DNA of 64,000 nucleotides from Mesobacterium_A sp034670065. Its GTDB lineage: Bacteria > Pseudomonadota > Alphaproteobacteria > Rhodobacterales > Rhodobacteraceae. Under the pieces are notes generated by a model. It had not been told where the DNA came from and did not search any database. It saw only the letters and a program-made list of their open reading frames with translations. This document shows, piece by piece, positions 1-8,452 of this stretch. The stretch is taken from positions 62,001-126,000 of the forward strand of contig JAXMOG010000003.1 in assembly GCA_034670065.1 (NCBI GenBank). The letters are read 5' to 3'. Made by a program: the position numbers and the translations under genes. How positions within the stretch are numbered: position 1 is the first letter of the stretch; each line of letters begins with the position of its first letter.

Positions 1-444
1 ACCCGCCTCAGGCGCCGTCAACTGTGCTGCCATATCCGTAACTGCCTCTGGCACAGCAGTCGAACTGGGCGCAGCGGCGGGCACTGGCGTCTCCTGCGCT
101 GCGGGTGCCGCGTCCATTTGAGACGAAGGCTCTGCAACTGTCGATGGGGCCGGTTCAGCAACAGGTGCTGGGCTTTGCGGCGCGGCATCAGGGGCAACTT
201 CCGCCACGGGTTCAGCCTTGGTTGCCGGTGGGTTTGCCATGGGCACCGGTGGGCGCAAATCCTCAGGCAAGCCGACAAAAAGCGCGGCTCCTGCGGCGGC
301 TCCTACCGACACAAACAATCCGGTCACGAATCCCGCTACACCGCCTGCCACTATTACTGCCCCCACTATTGGTCTGCTTTTACGACGACAATCCGCCCCA
401 CATACGGTGCCGCGCCCTTGACGCTGGCTGAATCGTGGGCACAT
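1..444 (-). CDS. Membrane-anchored Ala/Pro-rich protein (N-terminal part, cut by window edge)
   Basis: An open minus-strand frame runs without a stop from an ATG at 444 to the left edge (148 codons), so only the N-terminal part is present. It shows a short basic segment, one hydrophobic helix at about residues 26-58, then a long Ala/Pro/Glu-rich linker, the layout of an inner-membrane-anchored periplasmic protein. A GTG at 366, directly before the helix, is an equally plausible start because the preceding Cys/Arg-rich stretch looks unlike a normal N-terminus. Roseobacter divergent polysaccharide deacetylases have this kind of N-terminus, but the catalytic part is outside the window, so that identity is only a guess. 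It is divergent from trpG, with 52 bases between the two starts. Confidence 0.5.
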   Translation of the reverse strand, partial: MCPRFSQRQGRGTVCGADCRRKSRPIVGAVIVAGGVAGFVTGLFVSVGAAAGAALFVGLPEDLRPPVPMANPPATKAEPVAEVAPDAAPQSPAPVAEPAPSTVAEPSSQMDAAPAAQETPVPAAAPSSTAVPEAVTDMAAQLTAPEAG

Positions 445-496
445 GTATAGCCCGATGACGGCCTTACAGGCCAGCCCTACGCGCAAAGAGTCGCCG

Positions 497-1078
497 ATGC
501 TACTTCTGATCGATAATTACGACAGCTTCACCTATAATCTGGTTCACTATTTGGGCGAATTGGGCGCCGATGTGAAGGTCTGGCGGAATGACGCGTTGGA
601 TGTGCAGCAAGCAATGGCCATGAACCCGGCTGGCATCCTTTTGTCCCCCGGCCCCAGTGATCCGGATCACGCAGGTATTTGTCTGGCGCTGACGCAAGCA
701 GCAGCCGAATCCAAGACCCCACTGATGGGCGTGTGCCTTGGCCACCAAACCATCGGGCAGGCCTTTGGCGGCCAAGTCAAACAGCATGACCAGATCGTAC
801 ACGGCAAAATGGGGGCCATGCACCACGACGGCAAAGGCGTGTTTGCGGATTTGCCCTCTCCGTTTGAGGCAACGCGCTATCACTCATTGGTCGTGGACCG
901 TGAAACATTGCCCAACAGTCTGGAAGTGACCGCTTGGCTGGAAGACGGCACAATAATGGGGCTGCAACACCGCGAATTGCCGATCCATGGCGTGCAGTTT
1001 CACCCTGAATCCATTGCCTCTGAACATGGCCATGCCCTGCTTCAGAACTTTATCAACGAAATGAAAGTTCCCGCATGA
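497..1078 (+). CDS. trpG: Anthranilate synthase component II (glutamine amidotransferase)
   Basis: Supplies ammonia from glutamine to TrpE for anthranilate synthesis, the first step of tryptophan biosynthesis; in some bacteria the same subunit serves 4-amino-4-deoxychorismate synthase. 193 residues, normal for the family. The N-terminus IDNYDSFTYNLVHYLGELG, the oxyanion motif LSPGPSDP (about 49-56), the nucleophile C80 in GVCLGHQ and the pair H169/E171 in FHPES are all present. The frame is open further upstream to 443, but the family start is the ATG at 497, preceded by AAAGAG. The stop overlaps the trpD start (ATGA), so the two are translationally coupled. No trpE is in the window. Confidence 0.96.
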   Translation: MLLLIDNYDSFTYNLVHYLGELGADVKVWRNDALDVQQAMAMNPAGILLSPGPSDPDHAGICLALTQAAAESKTPLMGVCLGHQTIGQAFGGQVKQHDQIVHGKMGAMHHDGKGVFADLPSPFEATRYHSLVVDRETLPNSLEVTAWLEDGTIMGLQHRELPIHGVQFHPESIASEHGHALLQNFINEMKVPA

Positions 1079-2094
1079 GCGACGCCATGAAACCCCTGAT
1101 CTATGCCGCTTCCGAAGGTCCGCTGTCGCGGGCACAGGCCGAGGCCGCATTCGAAATTCTTTTTGATGGTCAGGCCACCCCGGCACAGGTTGGTGGTTTG
1201 CTGATGGCCATGCGCGCCCGTGGCGAATCCGTTGCCGAATACGCCGCTGCCGCTGCTGTGATGCGCGCCAAATGCCATGCTGTTTCAGCCCCTGAAGGCG
1301 CTATGGATATCGTTGGCACCGGTGGCGATGGCAAAGGCACTTTGAACATTTCAACCGCCACTGCCTTTGTTGTGGCCGGTGCCGGCGTGCCTGTTGCCAA
1401 ACACGGCAACCGCAACCTGTCGTCCAAATCCGGCGCGGCAGATGCCTTGGGGCAGATCGGTATCAACGTGATGATCGAAGCGCCGGCTGTGCAAAAGGCG
1501 CTGGATGCCGTTGGCATTGCCTTCATGATGGCCCCATTGCACCACCCGGCAATGAAGCATGTCATGCCTGTTCGCCAAGAGTTGGGATGCAAGACAATCT
1601 TCAACATTCTGGGGCCTCTGACCAATCCGGCGGGTGTTAAACGGCAACTGACAGGTGCCTTTGCCATCGACCTGATCTTTCCAATGGCCGAAACGCTGCA
1701 AGCACTGGGGTCCGAAAAGGCCTGGTTGGTGCATGGCGAGGACGGCACGGATGAACTGGCGATCACCGGCAAAACGTCTGTCGCGGCGCTGGACGGCGAT
1801 AAGATCACAGGCTTTGAAGTGCATCCAGAAGACGCGGGCCTGCCTGTTCATCCGCTGCGCGATATTATGGGCGGCACCCCAGAAGAGAATGGCATCGCCC
1901 TGAAAGCGCTGCTGGACGGCACGCCGGGTGCCTATCGGGATGCTGTTTTGCTGAATGCGGCAGCGGCGTTTATCGTGGCGGATAAAGTCACGGATCTGAA
2001 ATCCGGTGTCGAAATCGCGCGCGATAGCATCGACAGCGGCGCAGCCAAATCCAAAGTTGAAGCCTTGGCCAAAGCCACACAGGCGGCAGCCTAG
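1075..2094 (+). CDS. trpD: Anthranilate phosphoribosyltransferase
   Basis: Transfers phosphoribose from PRPP to anthranilate, the second step of tryptophan synthesis. 339 residues, the usual length. The glycine-rich PRPP/anthranilate loop DIVGTGGDGKGTLNIST lies near residue 80, followed by KHGNRNLSSKSGAAD and later by GPLTNP, all typical. The start ATG lies inside the trpG stop (four-base overlap). A nine-base-pair hairpin follows the stop and then ung begins, so the trp run is interrupted here. Confidence 0.97.
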   Translation: MSDAMKPLIYAASEGPLSRAQAEAAFEILFDGQATPAQVGGLLMAMRARGESVAEYAAAAAVMRAKCHAVSAPEGAMDIVGTGGDGKGTLNISTATAFVVAGAGVPVAKHGNRNLSSKSGAADALGQIGINVMIEAPAVQKALDAVGIAFMMAPLHHPAMKHVMPVRQELGCKTIFNILGPLTNPAGVKRQLTGAFAIDLIFPMAETLQALGSEKAWLVHGEDGTDELAITGKTSVAALDGDKITGFEVHPEDAGLPVHPLRDIMGGTPEENGIALKALLDGTPGAYRDAVLLNAAAAFIVADKVTDLKSGVEIARDSIDSGAAKSKVEALAKATQAAA

Positions 2095-2110
2095 CGCTTA
2101 CTGCGGTTTT

Positions 2111-2139
2111 CCCGTGCCATCCGCGTTGTGTGGCACGGG
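2111..2139 (+). other. Hairpin between trpD and ung
   Basis: Perfect nine-base-pair stem CCCGTGCCA / TGGCACGGG with an 11-base loop. No T-run follows on either strand, so it is at best a weak terminator or an mRNA 3'-end stabiliser for trpG-trpD. Confidence 0.45.
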
Positions 2140-2189
2140 CCGATCGCCCGGTGCTACCGCGCCTTGCTGCGCCAACAAAGGACTGACCA

Positions 2190-2837
2190 ATGCCGCTGAC
2201 ACCTCCACCGGCCTGGGCGCATTTGCCGTTCTTCACCAATGATCTGCCCCGCATTGACGCAGCCCTTGCAGCCGACGAACGCACAATTCTGCCGCCCGCG
2301 CATCAGATCTTTGCGGCATTGGCGGCCTGTTCGCCCAAAAACACCCGCGTTGTCATATTGGGACAGGATCCCTACCCAACGCCCGGTCACGCGCATGGGC
2401 TGGCCTTCTCGGTTGAACCGGATGTACGCCCTCTGCCGCGCTCTTTGACCAATATATATAAAGAGATGACCGAAGACTTGGGCACCTGCCCGGTCAACGG
2501 GGATCTGCGGTTTTGGGCAGATCAGGGTGTCTTGTTGTTAAACAGTGCCTTGTCCGTTCCCGCAGGCAACGCGGGCGGACATGCGAAACTGGGTTGGGCC
2601 AAATTGACCCAAGAAGTTTTGGCGGCGCTTTCTGATCGTCCTTGTGCGTTTGTCCTTTGGGGCGGGCATGCGCAATCGTTCGAATCCTACATTTCGGGGG
2701 ACGATCATCTGATACTAAAGTCGCCTCACCCGTCGCCTCTTTCGGCCAGACGGGGATTTTTCGGCTCCCGCCCCTTTTCCCGCACCAACGACTGGCTTAA
2801 AGCCAATGGTCAGATACCGATTGACTGGACGCGATGA
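2190..2837 (+). CDS. ung: Uracil-DNA glycosylase, family 1
   Basis: Removes uracil from DNA, the first step of base excision repair. 215 residues. The water-activating motif is GQDPYP at 58-63 with catalytic D60 (enterobacterial enzymes have His in the last position). LLNSAL follows near 117-122, and the minor-groove loop HPSPLSARRGFFG begins at H180, so all family-1 signatures are present. It lies between trpD and trpC, and its 3' end is 13 bases before the trpC start, so it probably shares the trp-moa transcript. The link with tryptophan genes is positional only. Confidence 0.93.
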   Translation: MPLTPPPAWAHLPFFTNDLPRIDAALAADERTILPPAHQIFAALAACSPKNTRVVILGQDPYPTPGHAHGLAFSVEPDVRPLPRSLTNIYKEMTEDLGTCPVNGDLRFWADQGVLLLNSALSVPAGNAGGHAKLGWAKLTQEVLAALSDRPCAFVLWGGHAQSFESYISGDDHLILKSPHPSPLSARRGFFGSRPFSRTNDWLKANGQIPIDWTR

Positions 2838-2850
2838 ACTGGACGGGCGC

Positions 2851-3654
2851 ATGACCGGAACGATCCTAGACAAGATCAAAGCTTACAAGCTGGAAGAGGT
2901 GGCCGCCGACAAAGCTGCCAAGCCGCTGGCCGAAATCGAGGCAGAGGCCAAATCCGCCTCTCCTATTCGCCCCTTTGGTGCTGCACTGCGGGCGGCGCAA
3001 GACACTGGCTATGGCCTGATTTCCGAGGTCAAGAAGGCGTCACCCTCCAAAGGGTTGATCCGCGCGGATTTTGACCCCGCCACCTTGGCCGCCGCATATG
3101 AGGCCGGAGGCGCAACTTGCCTGTCGGTGCTGACCGACACACCGTCATTTCAGGGCGCCAAACCGTTTCTGACCGCTGCGCGCAATGCCACTTCGATGCC
3201 AGCTCTGCGCAAAGACTTTATGTATGACACCTATCAGGTTGCCGAAGCCCGCGCGCTTGGCGCGGATTGTATCCTGATCATTATGGCCAGCGTCTCTGAC
3301 AGTCAGGCGGCCGAGCTGGAAGACGCCGCCTTTGCTTGGGGCATGGATGCGTTGATCGAGGTGCATGACGGTGCTGAACTGGACCGCGCGCTGGAGCTGA
3401 AATCTCCGCTGATCGGGGTCAACAACCGCAACCTCAAAACCTTTGAGACAACATTGGACACCACGCGCCAGCTGTCCAAACGGATACCAGCTGACCGGAT
3501 GCTGATTTCTGAGTCCGGCCTGTTCACGCCCGCCGATCTGGCCGATATGGCCGCCTATGGCGCACGCAGTTTCCTGATCGGGGAAAGCCTGATGCGCCAA
3601 GCCGATGTGACGGCGGCAACCAAAACCCTGTTGGCTGATCCGGTGGCGGCATGA
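2851..3654 (+). CDS. trpC: Indole-3-glycerol phosphate synthase
   Basis: Closes the indole ring from CdRP, the fourth step of tryptophan synthesis. 267 residues, a stand-alone enzyme not fused to TrpF. The start at 2851 is chosen because MTGTILDKIKAYKLEEV matches the family N-terminus; an in-frame ATG at 2806 lies inside ung. Visible motifs are SEVKKASPSKGLI (substrate phosphate region), the TDTPSFQG segment, LRKDFM with catalytic Lys, IGVNNRNLKTF and SESGL. The stop overlaps the moaC start by four bases (ATGA). Confidence 0.97.
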   Translation: MTGTILDKIKAYKLEEVAADKAAKPLAEIEAEAKSASPIRPFGAALRAAQDTGYGLISEVKKASPSKGLIRADFDPATLAAAYEAGGATCLSVLTDTPSFQGAKPFLTAARNATSMPALRKDFMYDTYQVAEARALGADCILIIMASVSDSQAAELEDAAFAWGMDALIEVHDGAELDRALELKSPLIGVNNRNLKTFETTLDTTRQLSKRIPADRMLISESGLFTPADLADMAAYGARSFLIGESLMRQADVTAATKTLLADPVAA

Positions 3655-4130
3655 GCAACGGATTGACCCATTTCGACGCCAAGGGCGATGCGCATATGGT
3701 AGATGTGTCTGACAAGGCCGTCACCAGCCGCATTGCTGTGGCCGAGGGGCATATCACAATGGCCCAAGCCACGTTTGATATCATCTCGGAAGGCCGCGCC
3801 AAAAAGGGTGACGTGATCGGCATCGCCCGACTGGCAGGTATCATGGGTGCCAAGAAAACGTCTGAGCTGATACCGCTGTGCCATCCATTGCCCATCACAA
3901 AGGTCGCTGTTGAACTGACGCTGGACCCGGCCCTGCCCGGCCTACGGATCGAAGCGACGGTCAAAACCACCGGGCAAACCGGGGTCGAGATGGAAGCGTT
4001 GACAGCCGTCAGCACCGCCGCATTGACAGTGTATGACATGGCCAAAGCCGTGGACAAGGCGATGGAAATCGGCGGCATTCGTGTTGTTTTGAAAGATGGC
4101 GGTAAATCAGGCCGGTACGAAGCAACATGA
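3651..4130 (+). CDS. moaC: Cyclic pyranopterin monophosphate synthase
   Basis: Converts the MoaA product to cyclic pyranopterin monophosphate in molybdenum cofactor synthesis. 159 residues. The family signatures LTHFDAKGDAHMVDVSDK at the N-terminus, LIPLCHPLPITK and GVEMEALTAVSTAALTVYDM are all seen. It overlaps trpC upstream and moeA downstream by four bases each, so the trpC-moaC-moeA block is translationally coupled. The adjacency of trpC and moaC is a recurrent arrangement in Rhodobacterales. Confidence 0.97.
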   Translation: MSNGLTHFDAKGDAHMVDVSDKAVTSRIAVAEGHITMAQATFDIISEGRAKKGDVIGIARLAGIMGAKKTSELIPLCHPLPITKVAVELTLDPALPGLRIEATVKTTGQTGVEMEALTAVSTAALTVYDMAKAVDKAMEIGGIRVVLKDGGKSGRYEAT

Positions 4131-5293
4131 TCCCGGTTACCCAAGCGCTGGACCATCTGTTTTCGCTGGCGCTGCCGCTGGACGTTGAAACGGTTCCGCT
4201 GATCCAGGCCATGGGCCGCGTTTTGGCACGCGATGTCACGGCGCGCCGCACACAACCGCCTTTTGCGGTCTCGGCAATGGATGGGTATGCGGTTGCCGCT
4301 GCCCAGCCCGACGAAACCTTTGCCGTGATCGGGGAATCCGCTGCTGGTGCACGCTTTGAAGGGGTTGTTGGCCCAGGACAGGCCGTGCGCATCTTCACCG
4401 GCGCACCGGTGCCACAGGGTGCCCACACCGTGGTGATCCAGGAAGACGTTCAACGCGATGGCGACACCATAACCATTCGTGATACATTGGGTGACGGCAC
4501 AAATATCCGCCCGGCGGGCAATGATTTTGCCGAAGGTGCAACCGTTTCCGCCCCCCGCGTGCTGACCGCCAATGACATTGCGCTTTTGGCTGCGATGAAT
4601 ATCGACATGGTGCCAGTCACCCGACGCCCAAAGGTGGCCATTGTCGCCACGGGCGATGAACTGGTCATGCCCGGCGAAACACCGGGCCCAGATCAGATTG
4701 TTGCGTCCAATACCTTTGGCCTGCACGCCATGCTCGGCAGCCTTGGCGCAGCGCCCCGGTTGCTGCCAATTGCCAGAGACAGTGTTGCCTCGCTGCGCGC
4801 AACCCTGACAATGGCCAGCGACGCGGATCTGATCATTACCGTTGGCGGCGCTTCTGTTGGCGATCACGATCTGGTCGCGCCTGTGGCTGCTGAACTGGGT
4901 ATGCAACGCGCGTTTCACAAGGTTGCAATGCGTCCGGGCAAACCGCTGATGTCGGGCCGGTTGGGCAACGCCATGATGATTGGCCTGCCCGGCAATCCTG
5001 TATCGGCCATGGTTTGCGGGCATTTGTTTGTGGCCCCGGTCATCCGCGCCATGCTGGGCCTGGGTGCCGCCCCTGCCCCCCGTCAGACGGGCACGTTGGC
5101 CGCATCGGTTGGCCCCAATGGCCCCCGCGAACACTATATGCGCGCGGCGTTGACCGCCGAGGGATTAACCGTGTTCCCACGCCAGGACAGCAGTTTGCTG
5201 GGCGTCCTGGCACAGGCCAATGCGTTGGTCGTGCGTCCGCCACACGATCCCGCGCGTGATGCAGGCGATCAGGTGGACTACGTGCTCCTGTAG
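4127..5293 (+). CDS. moeA: Molybdopterin molybdenumtransferase
   Basis: Inserts molybdate into adenylated molybdopterin, the last step of basic molybdenum cofactor synthesis. 388 residues. It has SAMDGYAV near the N-terminus, the central MoCF domain with VAIVATGDELV and TVGGASVGDHD, and LPGNPVSAMV in the C-terminal half. The start overlaps moaC (ATGA). From memory, many relatives carry lexA directly downstream of moeA; here a gap gene follows after 169 bases instead. Confidence 0.96.
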   Translation: MIPVTQALDHLFSLALPLDVETVPLIQAMGRVLARDVTARRTQPPFAVSAMDGYAVAAAQPDETFAVIGESAAGARFEGVVGPGQAVRIFTGAPVPQGAHTVVIQEDVQRDGDTITIRDTLGDGTNIRPAGNDFAEGATVSAPRVLTANDIALLAAMNIDMVPVTRRPKVAIVATGDELVMPGETPGPDQIVASNTFGLHAMLGSLGAAPRLLPIARDSVASLRATLTMASDADLIITVGGASVGDHDLVAPVAAELGMQRAFHKVAMRPGKPLMSGRLGNAMMIGLPGNPVSAMVCGHLFVAPVIRAMLGLGAAPAPRQTGTLAASVGPNGPREHYMRAALTAEGLTVFPRQDSSLLGVLAQANALVVRPPHDPARDAGDQVDYVLL

Positions 5294-5462
5294 CGCGACC
5301 GGCCATCCCTTGACCAAAACTACGTCTGACATCGGGCTTCCCCGGTCTGATTGTTTGCGCCACCACCAATCTGGGGCCATTGCGCCAGCCAGATCACCCT
5401 TGCAACCGGCCATGCCCTGAGGAACTGTGCGCACCAAGAACGAATGTACAAGGGACGATAAA

Positions 5463-6455
5463 ATGCGGATCGCCATCAATGGGTTTGGCCGAATTGGCCG
5501 AGCGGTTCTGCGCCAGATCGCACTGGACCCGCGTCACGACGATATCGAAGTGGTCACCATCAATGATATCGCACCGCTGGAAACGCTGGCCTACTTGTTC
5601 AAATACGATAGCACCTATGGTCCTTTTCCCGGCCAAACCGACGCGAGCCAAAGCTTTCTAACGGTTCAGGGCCGCAAAATCCGCTTTACTCAGATTTCCG
5701 AGGCGTCCCGATTGAATCTGGTCGGTATTGATTTGCTGCTGGATTGCACTGGCAAGGCCAATACACCGCGCCAGGCCGCTGCCGGGCTGGGCGCTGGCGC
5801 CGAAAAAATACTGATCTCTGGCCCTTGCGAAGGTGCGGATGTGACCGTTGTTCTGGGCGCCAATGACGATATCCTGACGGATCAGCGCGTGGTGTCCAAT
5901 GCCTCTTGCACCACCAATGCCATTGCGCCGATCCTTCGCTTGATCGACGAAACCCATGGCATTTTCCGCGGCCATGTTACAACCGTACATTGCTATACAA
6001 ACAGCCAACCCTTGGTCGACGGTCCGCGCGGGTCCTTGCCGCGCTCACGCGCAGCGGCACAATCCATGATCCCCACAACGACCAGCGCAACAAGCCTGAC
6101 CGCGCATGTGCTGCCACAACTGGTGGGGCGTCTGACTGGGGCGGCGATACGTGTGCCCACGGTCTCTGTTTCCTGCATAGATGCGGTTTTAACGCTGGAA
6201 ACCCCGATGGAAGACGACGGTCTGACGTGGCTGCGCGAGGTCGTCGACGCCTCCCCTGTCTTGGGTTGGATTGATGACCCCGTCGTATCAACGGATATGC
6301 GCGCGCGGCCCGAAAGCCTGATTGTGTCTGGTTCAGAAACAATCCTGAACGATGGCTTCCAATTGCGTCTGTTTGGTTGGTACGACAATGAGTGGGGGTT
6401 TTCCGCCCGGATGATTGATGTCGCCCGCAGGATGATTCCCGAATCTTCTGCCTGA
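5463..6455 (+). CDS. gap: Glyceraldehyde-3-phosphate dehydrogenase family protein (divergent type)
   Basis: Interconverts glyceraldehyde 3-phosphate and 1,3-bisphosphoglycerate with a dinucleotide; the family also includes erythrose-4-phosphate dehydrogenase. 330 residues. Seen: Rossmann start INGFGRIGR, D35 in INDI (favours NAD), catalytic C149 in SNASCTTNA, H176 in TTVHCYTN, and YDNEWGFSARM at the C-terminus. The segment after the active site differs from the usual housekeeping GapA (SQPLVDGPRGSLPRSRAAAQ, then TSATSLTAHVLPQL), so this is a secondary paralog. The start is chosen from the family N-terminus and AAGGGA just upstream. Proximity to glpX and a LacI-type operator downstream suggest a gluconeogenic role, which is inference. 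Confidence 0.9.
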   Translation: MRIAINGFGRIGRAVLRQIALDPRHDDIEVVTINDIAPLETLAYLFKYDSTYGPFPGQTDASQSFLTVQGRKIRFTQISEASRLNLVGIDLLLDCTGKANTPRQAAAGLGAGAEKILISGPCEGADVTVVLGANDDILTDQRVVSNASCTTNAIAPILRLIDETHGIFRGHVTTVHCYTNSQPLVDGPRGSLPRSRAAAQSMIPTTTSATSLTAHVLPQLVGRLTGAAIRVPTVSVSCIDAVLTLETPMEDDGLTWLREVVDASPVLGWIDDPVVSTDMRARPESLIVSGSETILNDGFQLRLFGWYDNEWGFSARMIDVARRMIPESSA

Positions 6456-6484
6456 TTCTGCCTCATTCTTGAGTCAAATGTGGC

Positions 6485-6532
6485 GTTAGCGCAAACAGTC
6501 AAAACTGCCTTAAAAATACTATGCGCTAACAT
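6485..6532. promoter_or_regulatory. LacI-family (CceR-like) operator-like palindromes
   Basis: GTTAGCGCAAAC at 6485-6496 is one base away from the perfect palindrome GTTAGCGCTAAC. A second half-site GCGCTAAC lies at 6523-6530, 34 bases downstream of the end of the first. The GCGC-centred dyad is the style of LacI-family operators, and CceR, the carbon-metabolism regulator of Rhodobacter, is reported to bind a very similar motif. The location between gap and glpX fits a carbon-flux switch. Binding itself is inference. Confidence 0.5.
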
Positions 6533-6781
6533 GCCTACAGCTTTTTAGTGTCGGCGTTATCGTTTCCCGTTCCTCACCAATGACACAATCTCGACCTACC
6601 AGCTCCACATATCGGGCAAGGTCTAACGCCAAGTTAACCCCATCGCCTCCTTGCGGGATCGACGGAGATTTCACGCGGTCTTCTGAAATTCAAACTGCAA
6701 GCTCACGGAAGAACCGGGCCGGTATATGGCCTGGTCAAGCCTTTCCCTCTAAGCCGTTCGACCGGTGATCAGGGGAACGGG

Positions 6782-6822
6782 CGGTCCGGTCCTGCGCGCA
6801 CCCTCGTAGCAGGACCGGGCCG
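6782..6822. other. Strong hairpin in the gap-glpX spacer
   Basis: Arms 6782-6795 and 6809-6822 form a 14-base-pair stem with one G-T wobble around a 13-base loop; the core CCGGTCCTGC / GCAGGACCGG is perfect. No T-run follows, so it is not a classic terminator. It may belong to a leader or small RNA. Confidence 0.5.
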
Positions 6823-6968
6823 AACGCGGCCTTCCTGTCACACATTGCCATGTGAATGCCTTCCCTTCGCCTTGCGATTGCGCAAACGGTCTGTTTTCAA
6901 AGGGCCAGCCGCGTTAAACCAATTGCAAACGCGTATCCCTTTGAAGACACAACCCACAAGGAATTGAC

Positions 6969-7943
6969 ATGACCGCGCCCTCTATTTTTGACGACCGGAT
7001 GCTGTCTCTGGGCTTGGCCCGTGTGGCCGAGCAAGCCGCCATCGCCTCTGCCAAGCTGATCGGCCACGGCGACGAAAAGGCCGCAGACCAAGCCGCCGTG
7101 AATGCGATGCGTGAACAGCTTAACAAGCTCGACATCAAAGGTGTCGTTGTGATCGGTGAAGGTGAACGCGACGAAGCGCCAATGCTGTTTATCGGCGAAG
7201 AGGTTGGCACCGGCAACGGCCCGGGCGTTGATATTGCACTGGACCCGCTGGAAGGCACAACGCTGACCGCCAAAGACATGCCAAACGCGCTGACGGTGAT
7301 TGCCATGGGCCCACGCGGCACCATGCTGCACGCCCCAGACGTATATATGGACAAGCTGGCCATCGGCCCGGGTTTCCCTGAAGGCATCGTGTCATTGGAT
7401 ATGCCGCCGGCGACACGGGTGTCCGCCCTGGCCACCGCCAAAGGCTGCACGCCAAGCGATATCACGGTTTGCATTTTGGAACGCCCGCGCCACGAAGAAA
7501 TGATTGCCGAAGTCCGCGCAACCGGCGCCGCGATCCGTCTGATCACTGATGGCGATGTCGCAGGCGTTATGCACTGCGCTGAACCGCATCTAACAGGCAT
7601 CGACATGTATATGGGCTCTGGCGGCGCACCCGAAGGTGTACTGGCGGCGTCCGCGCTGAAATGCATGGGTGGCCAGATGCAGGGCAAACTGATGTTCCGC
7701 AACGATGATGAACGTGGTCGCGCAGCGAAGGCTGGTATCACCGATCTGGACAAGATTTACACCCGCGACGAGATGGTCACAGACCATGTTATCTTTGCCG
7801 CTACAGGTGTCACAGGTGGCTCGCTGCTGCCGGGCATCAAGCGCGAAGTTGGTTACCTGACTACAGAAACACTGCTGATGCGGTCAAAAACCGGATCCGT
7901 GCGGCGGATGGTATATCGTAACCCAACCGGCCCACGCGACTAA
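6969..7943 (+). CDS. glpX: Class II fructose-1,6-bisphosphatase
   Basis: Hydrolyses fructose-1,6-bisphosphate to fructose-6-phosphate in gluconeogenesis; some class II enzymes also act on sedoheptulose-1,7-bisphosphate. 324 residues. Metal and substrate motifs are GEGERDEAPML, the DIALDPLEGTT signature, and GSGGAPEGVLAA. The start is supported by AAGGA nine bases upstream. The gene is transcribed alone here and ends in a strong intrinsic terminator. The long leader with operator-like sites suggests regulation by carbon source. Confidence 0.96.
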   Translation: MTAPSIFDDRMLSLGLARVAEQAAIASAKLIGHGDEKAADQAAVNAMREQLNKLDIKGVVVIGEGERDEAPMLFIGEEVGTGNGPGVDIALDPLEGTTLTAKDMPNALTVIAMGPRGTMLHAPDVYMDKLAIGPGFPEGIVSLDMPPATRVSALATAKGCTPSDITVCILERPRHEEMIAEVRATGAAIRLITDGDVAGVMHCAEPHLTGIDMYMGSGGAPEGVLAASALKCMGGQMQGKLMFRNDDERGRAAKAGITDLDKIYTRDEMVTDHVIFAATGVTGGSLLPGIKREVGYLTTETLLMRSKTGSVRRMVYRNPTGPRD

Positions 7944-7968
7944 TCACCGAAGCCTTTCAAAGCTTCAG

Positions 7969-7995
7969 GCCCCGGCGAATCGCCGGGGCTTTTTT
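7969..7995 (+). terminator. Intrinsic terminator of glpX
   Basis: Perfect nine-base-pair stem GCCCCGGCG / CGCCGGGGC with an AAT loop followed by six T residues. Confidence 0.93.
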
Positions 7996-8452
7996 GTGTC
8001 AATCAAAAGGCGAGATTGCGAATGATTTTGCCTTGCAAACAAAAAGAAAAAAGTCGCGCTTCCCCAGCGTAAACGCCATTTCTTAACGAAATCGCTGATA
8101 TGTGCCACATTTGGACAAAACACATATCGCCATTCATATATCAATAATTCATTTTTTAACAAAGGGTTACAGCACAACTCTAAGGATATGCCGCCATTTT
8201 CGGTTTTGGTGCCTTAGAATTGATCACGCAAAAACCAATCGGATTGTTTCCGAATTGTAAACTATTGATAATGTGTCATTTTCTGGACATAGAAGTTTGA
8301 GTTTTGCGTTTTTTATGCTAAAACGTGAACAACCTTTGGTTTCTGACAAGCAAGTAACCCGCCGGGCAACAGTAATGATCCGGCCTGACAGATAGCCACT
8401 CATGCTGAAGGGTGTTGAAACTCAGAACTCTGGCTTTTTAGGGAGTTACATT
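7996..8452. other. AT-rich intergenic region upstream of the VPLPA-CTERM gene
   Basis: About 450 bases, clearly more AT-rich than the surroundings, with no credible gene. It presumably carries the promoter of the secreted-protein gene at 8453. No repeat, RNA gene or clear operator was recognised. Confidence 0.5.

Larger units (their letters stand above)
6456..6968. other. 513-base intergenic region between gap and glpX
   Basis: No convincing gene is seen on either strand. The region holds two palindromic operator-like sites near its left end (6485-6532), a long GC-rich hairpin (6782-6822), a second small dyad TTGCGATTGCGCAA near 6872-6885, and the glpX ribosome-binding site AAGGA just before 6969. 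Its length and structure fit a regulated leader or a small RNA rather than a spacer. Confidence 0.6.

Noticed and set aside
3524..5134. Long minus-strand frame (536 codons) across trpC-moaC-moeA
   Set aside because: It lies antisense to three well-supported overlapping genes and shows no domain; it is a shadow of high-GC codon use.
7965..8177. Minus-strand frame of 70 codons after glpX
   Set aside because: It starts in AT-rich spacer, runs through the glpX terminator and shows no conserved feature.
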